Of a stretch of DNA of 5,386 nucleotides, positions 1 through 4,764 are shown in pieces. Origin of the DNA: JARYMI01 sp964550915 (lineage in GTDB: Bacteria > Acidobacteriota > Aminicenantia > Aminicenantales > UBA8522). The position numbers and the translations under genes are program-made. The stretch covers positions 1 through 5,386 of the forward strand of contig CAZKBY010000181.1 of the NCBI GenBank assembly GCA_964550915.1, given 5' to 3'. Position 1 is the stretch's first letter, and each line of letters opens with the position of its first letter. The notes under the pieces were generated by a model that saw only the letters and a program-made list of their open reading frames with translations, searched no databases and had not been told where the DNA came from.

Positions 1-1091
1 TAGGCTTTGAAATCGGCAGGCGCGCCAGAGCCAAAATCGATGTCGCGCAGGGGCAGGCGGCTCAGGTTGGTGACAATCAGGCCATGCCGCGGATGTCTGA
101 GATGAACTTCTTCCATAGCCGCTAAACCGCCTTGCCGGCGAAGGCCTTCCAGGGTGCTTAATGAATTGAACACATAGTCAGACTTAACCCGGTTGACTGA
201 ATTCCGGACCAAGAGAGCCAGGTCTCCCAGCGGTGCCTTAAGAAGGGTATCAAAATCGACAGAGGCAGTGGCAAAACACAGAGCGCAGCCAAAGTAATTT
301 TTGGGGAAGCCGTCCAAAACTCTTCGAAAATCAAAGGGACAGGTGACATACGTCACAGGGTCACCAGATTCGGTATGCCACAGCGGGACATAAGTCTTCC
401 AGAGGAGGGCCGTGATCACGTCGTTTTCGGTTAAGGAAACAGCATGCACGCCTTTGGCCGCCTCGAGATGGGAGGCAATCGATTCATCCGAGATAAAAAG
501 GCGTTCCTCACCGGCTCTGCCAGCCTTCTCCTGACCCCGCCTGCCGCCGTAAAAAAGGCCGCACTGTTCATAAACGTCCCCTGACGAAACTGGCTTGGGG
601 AGATAATCGAACCTTGACAGAAGGATGTTCCTCTCCAGAAAAGGCGGGATGATGGGATCGCCCCGGCAGGCCCTGGCCCAACTCGAGAGGAAATGAAAAT
701 AGCTGAAACCATCGGCCAGGGCATGGGATACACTCACCGCCAGGACACTTCCCCCGGGAGTCTGTGTCAGGGCTATTTTCGTCAGCGGTTGTCCTTCAAC
801 AGACCTGACCGGAGCTATATACTGCTCAATGCTGCTCGATTTTTCAAAAGCTTGGTTCGATTCCCTGACCTCAAAAGTCAGCCCGTCATCGCACAATCGA
901 AACTCGAACTCATGCTCGGAAATCCTCTTCAATTGGCTGCGCAAGATTGGAAAAGGCACCAGGGTCGTTTCCAGGCTCTTTTTAAGAGCATGGGGATCAA
1001 GCGGTTCTGGGTAATAAAAAGCAAAAGTTATCGGCTGAGAGCCGACGCCGGTAAAAACATAATCCACCGAAGTGAGGGGGAATGCGTCCAT
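1..1091 (-). CDS. BAHD-family (PF02458-like) acyltransferase, C-terminus cut by window edge
   Basis: The frame is open for 363 codons from ATG 1091 to the window edge with no stop. Three family landmarks occur in order. SHALADG gives the catalytic HxxxD (H123, D127). PFDFRR followed by FPKNYFG (about 252-268) matches the conserved D-x-R ... YFGN block. IDFGSG (351-356) matches the C-terminal structural DFGWG motif. The H-to-DFG spacing (229 residues) and the length so far suit BAHD enzymes of roughly 420-450 residues, so about 50-80 residues are probably missing. BAHD enzymes move an acyl group from acyl-CoA to an alcohol or amine in the cytosol; the substrate here is unknown. An NRPS condensation domain is less likely: the motif has one His, not HHxxxDG, and that family lacks DFGxG. 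Start 1091 is preferred over ATG 1097 because AAAAGGA lies 7 bases before it. The gene sits 17 bases after the flavodiiron gene, so the two are likely co-transcribed. Confidence 0.8.
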   Translation of the reverse strand, partial: MDAFPLTSVDYVFTGVGSQPITFAFYYPEPLDPHALKKSLETTLVPFPILRSQLKRISEHEFEFRLCDDGLTFEVRESNQAFEKSSSIEQYIAPVRSVEGQPLTKIALTQTPGGSVLAVSVSHALADGFSYFHFLSSWARACRGDPIIPPFLERNILLSRFDYLPKPVSSGDVYEQCGLFYGGRRGQEKAGRAGEERLFISDESIASHLEAAKGVHAVSLTENDVITALLWKTYVPLWHTESGDPVTYVTCPFDFRRVLDGFPKNYFGCALCFATASVDFDTLLKAPLGDLALLVRNSVNRVKSDYVFNSLSTLEGLRRQGGLAAMEEVHLRHPRHGLIVTNLSRLPLRDIDFGSGAPADFKA

Positions 1092-1108
1092 GGGCATGTC
1101 CTTTTATC

Positions 1109-2287
1109 TCAGGCAATTCCGAACTGTTGATGTTTCTTGAGGATCGTCTCAGCCAGTTCATCCAGCGCTCTAAAATGGGCTTCCCTGGGCAAGCCTTTGC
1201 AGAGGACGGGGTTCAGGATTTCAACCTTTAGATTGGAGATCAGGCCGGCGATCTGCTCGACGGCTTTGCTCGACCAGCCGAATGACCCGATGACGGATGC
1301 AAACCTCGCCTTCGGCCGCAACGCGTTGGCCAGCGCGGCCGCATAAAGGGCAGCCGGATGAGGCCCGACGTGCACGGTGGGCGTTCCCAGGACGATGGTC
1401 GCCGCATCAACCAGGCTTATGGCCAGCTTGCCGATGTCTGTCTGAGGCAGGTTGAACTGGCGGACCTCGATCCCTTTCTCAATCAGGGTTGCGACAAGGT
1501 GCCTGACCATCATCTCCGTGCTCCCATGCATAGAAACAAAAGGAACGACGACGAGGTTTTGAGGCCTGTCGGAGACCCATTCCCTGTACGCCTGGATGAT
1601 GAACTCCGGGCGGTCGTAAAGGGGGCCGTGGGACGGGGCGATGAGTTCGATGCGAAGAGGAGACAGCTTGTCGAGGTTTTTTTGGATGATCTTCCGGAAG
1701 GGCATCATGATCTCAGCGTAATACCGTTTGGCAGCCTCGAGAACCCTTCCCTCATCCCTGACGGTGAGGTCTGCCGTGGCCAGATGAGAGCCGAAAAAAT
1801 CGCAGCTGAAAAGAATCCTCTCCTCGCGCAGATACACGGACATCGTCTCCGGCCAGTGGACCCAGGGCGTGTAAATAAATTCCAGAGTTTTATTCCCAAG
1901 AGAAAGAGTATCTCCGTCTCCCACGGTCATGATCTTATCCCCGGGAACCGCCAGCAAATCCGTGAGCATTCCCTTCGCAAGGGGAGTGGCGACCAGTTTA
2001 GCCTCCCCGTATTTCTCCAGGACCAGGGGAATAGCTCCTGAATGGTCTTGCTCGGCGTGCTGGGAAATCACGTAATCAATTCTCTCAACTGCCTTTAGTT
2101 GGGACATCAGCACGTCTGTCATGGTCGGGTCAGCGGAGTCGACAAGCACTGTTTTCTCGCTTCCCTTGACAAGGTAGGCGTTGTAACTCGTCCCGTCAGG
2201 AAGGGGAATGAGACTATCAAAAAGGCGCCTGTCCCAGTCGATGGCGCCCAACCAGAAAACGTCTTCCCTAATTTTTCTTGTTTTCAT
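1109..2287 (-). CDS. fprA: Class A flavodiiron protein (FprA-type O2/NO reductase)
   Basis: A 392-residue protein with the two-domain flavodiiron architecture. The N-terminal metallo-beta-lactamase-like domain (about 1-240) carries the full diiron ligand set: H77, E79 and D81 in HAEQDH, H144 in HWPET, D163 in SCDFFGSH and H220 in PSHGP. The C-terminal flavodoxin domain (about 246-390) has the FMN phosphate loop SMHGSTEMM (252-260) and the GTPTVHVGPHP loop. There is no rubredoxin or flavin-reductase extension, which makes it class A; it would take electrons from a separate rubredoxin or similar partner not in this window. Family members reduce O2 to water or NO to N2O in the cytoplasm and protect anaerobes; sequence alone does not say which substrate is preferred. 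ATG 2287 has AGGAG eight bases upstream. It is first in an operon with the BAHD-like gene and lies behind an FNR-type promoter. The symbol is by family, not orthology. Confidence 0.95.
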   Translation of the reverse strand: MKTRKIREDVFWLGAIDWDRRLFDSLIPLPDGTSYNAYLVKGSEKTVLVDSADPTMTDVLMSQLKAVERIDYVISQHAEQDHSGAIPLVLEKYGEAKLVATPLAKGMLTDLLAVPGDKIMTVGDGDTLSLGNKTLEFIYTPWVHWPETMSVYLREERILFSCDFFGSHLATADLTVRDEGRVLEAAKRYYAEIMMPFRKIIQKNLDKLSPLRIELIAPSHGPLYDRPEFIIQAYREWVSDRPQNLVVVPFVSMHGSTEMMVRHLVATLIEKGIEVRQFNLPQTDIGKLAISLVDAATIVLGTPTVHVGPHPAALYAAALANALRPKARFASVIGSFGWSSKAVEQIAGLISNLKVEILNPVLCKGLPREAHFRALDELAETILKKHQQFGIA

Positions 2288-2326
2288 TGAAAAATCTCCT
2301 TATGGCTATCCTACGATAACGTTCTT

Positions 2327-2332
2327 ATTATA
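2327..2332 (-). promoter_or_regulatory. -10 box of the flavodiiron operon promoter
   Basis: On the minus strand this reads TATAAT, an exact sigma70-type -10 hexamer. It implies a transcription start near 2320 and a leader of about 33 bases before ATG 2287. No TTGACA-like -35 is found at 16-19 bases spacing (the sequence there is AAGGAA/CAAGGA). That fits a promoter that needs an activator, and an FNR-type palindrome overlaps the -35 position. Seen directly: the hexamer and the lack of a -35. Inferred: that it is used. Confidence 0.55.
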
Positions 2333-2353
2333 GCGAAAGTGGCCTTCTTTTCC

Positions 2354-2367
2354 TTGACTTTAATCAA
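2354..2367. promoter_or_regulatory. CRP/FNR-family operator upstream of the flavodiiron operon
   Basis: The palindrome TTGACTTTAATCAA matches the FNR consensus TTGAT-N4-ATCAA with one mismatch, and the TTGA-N6-TCAA core exactly. Its centre (2360.5) falls about 40.5 bases upstream of the start predicted from the -10 box. This is within a base of the -41.5 position used by class II FNR/CRP activators. An O2-, NO- or redox-sensing CRP/FNR-family regulator (FNR, DNR or HcpR-like) activating the operon is the natural reading. Which regulator cannot be told from one site. Confidence 0.55.
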
Positions 2368-2381
2368 TTCTATTAATAAAG

Positions 2382-2401
2382 GGAATAAATTGGAATAAAT
2401 T
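2382..2401. repeat. Two tandem copies of a 10-bp direct repeat
   Basis: GGAATAAATT occurs twice head to tail and abuts the left end of the GGGGACAG inverted-repeat element. It may be a replication-slippage duplication or part of the element's left flank. No function is evident. Confidence 0.6.
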
Positions 2402-2502
2402 GGGGACAGCATACCTGTTCACCTATTTTCTTTTCCTAAGAGTCATTTGTACAGGATAGATGAGCCATGAAAAAAATTTAGCGTATTACGTATGCTGTCC
2501 CC
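2402..2502. repeat. REPIN/MITE-like element with 13-bp terminal inverted repeats
   Basis: GGGGACAGCATAC (2402-2414) and its exact reverse complement GTATGCTGTCCCC (2490-2502) bound a 101-bp non-coding segment. The left arm can form a short hairpin of its own: GGACAG pairs with CTGTTC (2415-2420) across a 5-base loop. A second inner pair is CCTGT (2414-2418) with ACAGG (2451-2455). Repeats starting GGGGACAG are familiar to me as dispersed elements in environmental bacteria, often associated with Y1/IS200-like (RAYT) transposases. That association is recalled, not tested. No transposase and no clear target-site duplication are present, so any movement would depend on an enzyme elsewhere. It starts 3 bases after the ATP-grasp stop and could also act on transcript ends. 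Confidence 0.6.
2470..2490 (-). terminator. Weak possible terminator after the ATP-grasp gene
   Basis: Downstream of the ATP-grasp stop, on the minus strand, a very short hairpin (CGTA-A-TACG, 2490-2482) is followed five bases later by a run of seven T (2476-2470). The stem is too short to be convincing alone. The larger inverted repeat around it could contribute. It is the only terminator-like signal between the two operons. Confidence 0.2.
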
Positions 2503-2505
2503 CTT

Positions 2506-3387
2506 TCAAACGAGCTCGGCCAGACGTTTAGCGATGTCGTGGACGATCATGTCAGGGACGCCGTCCTGAGCGCGTGATTTCAAGCGAAGGTCAATCTGGT
2601 CATTGACGTAATCGACGGCGACAAACAAGCCTTCCTCTGTCTGGGCGATCTCTGTCGAGAACACATCCAGGCGGCAGACGGCGGCAATCCGGTGAGTTGT
2701 TTGATGCAAGGGCTTTAAAGAGAATGCCTGTTCCTCAGCTGGCGTGACTTGCGTGTACACGTGCGTCTGGATATCCCACCAGCAGGGATAAACCCGGCCC
2801 CCGCAGAAAAGCACACGGAACCAGGCCGGCCGCCCCTGCTTGCTCGCCGGCACGATGTGTGCCTGAAGCAGGTAAAGGTCGTGTGGATAATCCTGCCGGG
2901 CAGCCTGGACCTGGTCCAGGGAAGTGGCTTCTGTCACCACTCCCTCCCCTCCTCCGCCGTGAGCCGGCTTGATCGTGAATTTCTCGCCGAGCGGGCTGAG
3001 GTCGAGGAATGGTGCCAGGTGCGGCTGTTCTTTAAACGGAGGAAGGATGATGGTGTAGGGCGTGTGGATGCCAGCGGTGATGAACTCCAAGTGCATTGAG
3101 GCCTTGTTCATAGCATGAACGGACCGATCGTGAGGGTTGATAAAATGGACACCCTGCTCCTCTGCCCAGCGGACCAAAGGCAAGAAACCAGGGTCTGATT
3201 CTGAGGCCCGGTCGAGAAAAGAGCGAAAGGAGATTTCTCCCTTTCTCAGACCCTCGAGCGTCCCCGACAGATTGTCCGGAACGACGTCCAGGACAGTGAG
3301 TCCGCGCTCTTTGACGGCACTCCTCAAAATGGCCACAAAATCAGCGTCATATTCCCAGTTCCAGGCCAGGCAAAAATCGAAATTCAT
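2506..3387 (-). CDS. ATP-grasp superfamily protein, substrate unknown
   Basis: A 293-residue protein read from ATG 3387. The N-terminal part (about 1-90) is probably a pre-ATP-grasp alpha/beta domain. The ATP-grasp core follows: FTIKPAHGGGGEGVV (137-151) supplies the ATP-binding Lys (K140) and Gly-rich loop, YLLQAHIVP (172-180) the hinge strand, WFRVL with R191 a conserved Arg, LDVFSTEIA (240-248) and VDYVND (258-263) the metal-binding end. Family members usually join a carboxylate to an amine or thiol through an acyl phosphate; no specific substrate can be assigned. A longer reading from ATG 3459 (317 aa) would overlap the lipoprotein gene by 71 bases. I chose 3387 because it follows the lipoprotein stop in a TGA-G-ATG junction, with GGA five bases upstream, and because recognisable fold sequence begins there. 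The metal motif differs from the common E-x-N (D259, N262). It is the last gene of its operon. Confidence 0.75.
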   Translation of the reverse strand: MNFDFCLAWNWEYDADFVAILRSAVKERGLTVLDVVPDNLSGTLEGLRKGEISFRSFLDRASESDPGFLPLVRWAEEQGVHFINPHDRSVHAMNKASMHLEFITAGIHTPYTIILPPFKEQPHLAPFLDLSPLGEKFTIKPAHGGGGEGVVTEATSLDQVQAARQDYPHDLYLLQAHIVPASKQGRPAWFRVLFCGGRVYPCWWDIQTHVYTQVTPAEEQAFSLKPLHQTTHRIAAVCRLDVFSTEIAQTEEGLFVAVDYVNDQIDLRLKSRAQDGVPDMIVHDIAKRLAELV

Positions 3388-3388
3388 C

Positions 3389-3916
3389 TCATTCCAGAAG
3401 CGGCCTCTTGACCAGGCGGACATCATCGACCCAGACTGTCCCCGGGCCCTCGCAAACAACGTTGAGCTTGACGTTGTCGGGGTTTTCGCCTCTTTTCAAG
3501 AAAAACGGAATTTCTTGAGTTGTCCAGCCGACTGTCCCTTTAAGCGGTGAATGGAGGCCCCTCGAGAAAAACTCACCCTTGCCCTCAAAGTGGCACCACA
3601 TCTCAAGATAGACAGGACCCTCAGCTCCCTCTGTCTTCAGTTTGGCCTGATAGACAAGAGCAGCGTCTTCGACGTCGATATCACCAGTTTCAAAGAGCCT
3701 GACAATCAGTGGCTCAGCCACAGAAACCCTCACCGACCCGCGGCCGTCACTCGAGACCGCCTGGTCAAATTCAATGCCGGATTGGGTCAACAAGCCATCC
3801 AGGGTGTCGAGCGGGAACATCATGAGCTCGACCTCGCGGGCAGTTGGTCTGGAACAAGAAAACGCGGCCGCCATCAAACCCGAGCAAACCAAAAGCATCC
3901 AGTCTCTTATTTTCAT
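3389..3916 (-). CDS. Predicted lipoprotein with a C-terminal beta-sandwich-like domain
   Basis: A 175-residue protein. Its N-terminus has basic residues (K2, R4), a hydrophobic stretch (W6-F19) and a Cys at 21 in AAAFSC, which fits a type II (lipoprotein) signal peptide. The -3 to -1 residues (A-F-S) are not an ideal lipobox. The mature part looks all-beta. EMWCHF, GEFFSRGL, WTTQEIPFFL, PDNVKLNVV and especially the closing GTVWVDDVRL (about 159-168) resemble galactose-binding or carbohydrate-binding-module-like jelly rolls that end in a W-x-D-D-V-x-L strand. I know no named family or function. It is probably an anchored periplasmic or surface protein. ATG 3916 has GGGAGG four bases upstream and overlaps the preceding small ORF's stop (ATGA). 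The next gene starts one base after its own stop, so translation of all three is coupled. Confidence 0.7.
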   Translation of the reverse strand: MKIRDWMLLVCSGLMAAAFSCSRPTAREVELMMFPLDTLDGLLTQSGIEFDQAVSSDGRGSVRVSVAEPLIVRLFETGDIDVEDAALVYQAKLKTEGAEGPVYLEMWCHFEGKGEFFSRGLHSPLKGTVGWTTQEIPFFLKRGENPDNVKLNVVCEGPGTVWVDDVRLVKRPLLE

Positions 3917-4197
3917 GGAGCCTCCCTCTTTGTTTTTTTGACCTTAATCAGCCTTTCCATCTCCTTCTTCAGGCGATTGACCTCTTCGTTTCCGCCGGCC
4001 GGGACAAACCCCGAACTCAGGCGTTTCCCCTCGTCCTCCCAGACGATTTTGAGAATGTTCTTCCCGATTATCCATTTTCCCGAGTGCCACTTGCCCGTCT
4101 TGACATCGATTGTCTGGCTGAACGGAATGAAGAATGGAAATTTCCTTTTTCTCCCGTCACCCGCCGACCGAATCTCCGCTCGTGGGCCAGCAGCCAT
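3913..4197 (-). CDS. Small hypothetical protein overlapping the 3' end of MGMT
   Basis: A 94-codon ORF from ATG 4197, with GGAG six bases upstream (a TTG at 4209 is an alternative start). It overlaps the MGMT frame by 130 bases in the -1 frame, and its TGA overlaps the lipoprotein ATG as ATGA. I do not recognise the protein. The middle (FIPFSQTIDVKTGKW, then GKWIIGKNILKIVW) looks like beta strands. The end (EEVNRLKKEMERLIKVKKTK) is a charged amphipathic helix, perhaps a short coiled coil. No signal peptide or membrane segment is visible. From about 4150 downward its codons mostly end in C or G, like the neighbouring genes, while the MGMT frame over the same bases gives an Arg/Ser-rich tail. 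So this is the true coding frame there. It is either an independent coupled gene or the frameshifted C-terminal extension of MGMT. Confidence 0.55.
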   Translation of the reverse strand: MAAGPRAEIRSAGDGRKRKFPFFIPFSQTIDVKTGKWHSGKWIIGKNILKIVWEDEGKRLSSGFVPAGGNEEVNRLKKEMERLIKVKKTKREAP

Positions 4198-4685
4198 TTT
4201 TTTCTCCAAAGCCCGCTGCCGTAGCCGACGAGACTTCCGTCGCTACCGATGACCCGATGGCAGGGGATGAGGATGGCGACAGGGTTGACACCGTTGGCGG
4301 CCCCCACTGCCCTAACCGCCTTTCTGTTTCCCACAGCCTCCGCAATCTCTCGATAGGAAGCGGTCTGGCCCAAAGGGATCCTGAGGAGCGCCCGCCAGAC
4401 GCGCTTCTGAAAAACCGTCCCTCCAAGGTCCAGCTTGACCGAAAATTTCTTTCTCTTCCCCTTGAAATATTCATCAAGCTGGGCCAAACACTCTCCGACG
4501 TGAGCTGGGACAGCGGCTGACCGGTTCTTTCTCTTCCCGACAAAACTCAACCGGCTAACCCCCCGATTATTTCCTACTATTTCTATAATTCCTATAGGAG
4601 AAAGGTAATATGCTTTTCCCCCCGTTTCCCTCATCTTCTCCGTCCGATTCACTCGTTCTCCTTTTTTCTTTCGTTCCTCAGTCAT
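4068..4685 (-). CDS. ogt: Methylated-DNA--[protein]-cysteine S-methyltransferase (MGMT)
   Basis: This enzyme repairs O6-alkylguanine by moving the alkyl group irreversibly to its own Cys. The DNA-binding and active-site domain is complete: FQKRVWRALLRIPLGQTASY (92-111), AVRAVGAANGVNP (123-135) with the Arg finger R125 and Asn hinge N131, PCHRV (141-145) with acceptor C142, and GYGSGLWRKKWLLAHE (154-169). The family normally ends a few residues after this point. Here the frame runs some 36 residues further into an Arg/Ser-rich tail that looks like out-of-frame reading of the next ORF. The start is uncertain: ATG 4685 (205 aa) has only a distant AGGAG, while GTG 4652 has AAGGAG five bases upstream and ATG 4634 has GGAG three bases upstream. 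The conserved sequence begins after all three (AYYLSPIG). GTG 4652 is best by ribosome-binding site. ogt is used as the family name only. No Ada regulatory domain is present. Confidence 0.9.
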   Translation of the reverse strand: MTEERKKKGERVNRTEKMRETGGKAYYLSPIGIIEIVGNNRGVSRLSFVGKRKNRSAAVPAHVGECLAQLDEYFKGKRKKFSVKLDLGGTVFQKRVWRALLRIPLGQTASYREIAEAVGNRKAVRAVGAANGVNPVAILIPCHRVIGSDGSLVGYGSGLWRKKWLLAHERRFGRRVTGEKGNFHSSFRSARQSMSRRASGTRENG

Positions 4686-4743
4686 GAGCTCTTCTTTCTC
4701 CTAACTTGACCAGAAGCTCATCCCATCGATCCTCTCTGGGCAT
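4678..4743 (-). CDS. Possible 21-codon upstream ORF before MGMT
   Basis: Within the 80-base gap between the hydrolase and MGMT, an ATG at 4743 opens 21 codons, starting MPREDRWDELLVKLGE. Its stop lies just inside the first MGMT ATG (TGA 4680-4678 overlaps the ATG at 4685 by eight bases). The DRWDELLVKLGE stretch looks like a real amphipathic helix, but no good ribosome-binding site precedes the ATG. It could be a leader peptide coupling MGMT translation, a remnant of a longer MGMT N-terminus, or chance. Confidence 0.2.
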   Translation of the reverse strand: MPREDRWDELLVKLGERRAHD

Positions 4744-4764
4744 GGATAGACTGCCCGCTTGTGC

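Noticed and set aside
700..740. NRPS condensation-domain assignment from the HxxxDG motif
   Set aside because: Condensation domains have HHxxxDG; here the residue before the His is Ser, and the C-terminal DFGSG points to the BAHD family.
431..1130. Open frames at 693-1130 (+) and 431-733 (-)
   Set aside because: Both are shadows of the BAHD-like gene, whose own frame is open throughout and carries all three family motifs.
1358..2041. 227-codon plus-strand open frame
   Set aside because: It lies entirely antisense to the flavodiiron gene, whose motifs are unmistakable; the product has no recognisable fold and no upstream ribosome-binding context.
2382..2502. CRISPR array
   Set aside because: There are only two inverted arms and one tandem 10-bp duplication; no regularly spaced direct repeats or spacers.
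3388..3459. Longer N-terminus for the ATP-grasp protein from ATG 3459
   Set aside because: The extra 24 residues overlap the lipoprotein frame, are Arg/Ser-rich and do not look like part of the fold; the TGA-G-ATG junction favours 3387.
3551..4252. 233-codon plus-strand open frame
   Set aside because: It is antisense to the lipoprotein, the small ORF and MGMT; its product is a low-quality Ser/Arg/Pro-rich sequence.
4157..4543. 128-codon minus-strand frame inside MGMT
   Set aside because: It is an out-of-frame reading of the MGMT active-site region; MGMT motifs are clear in the other frame.
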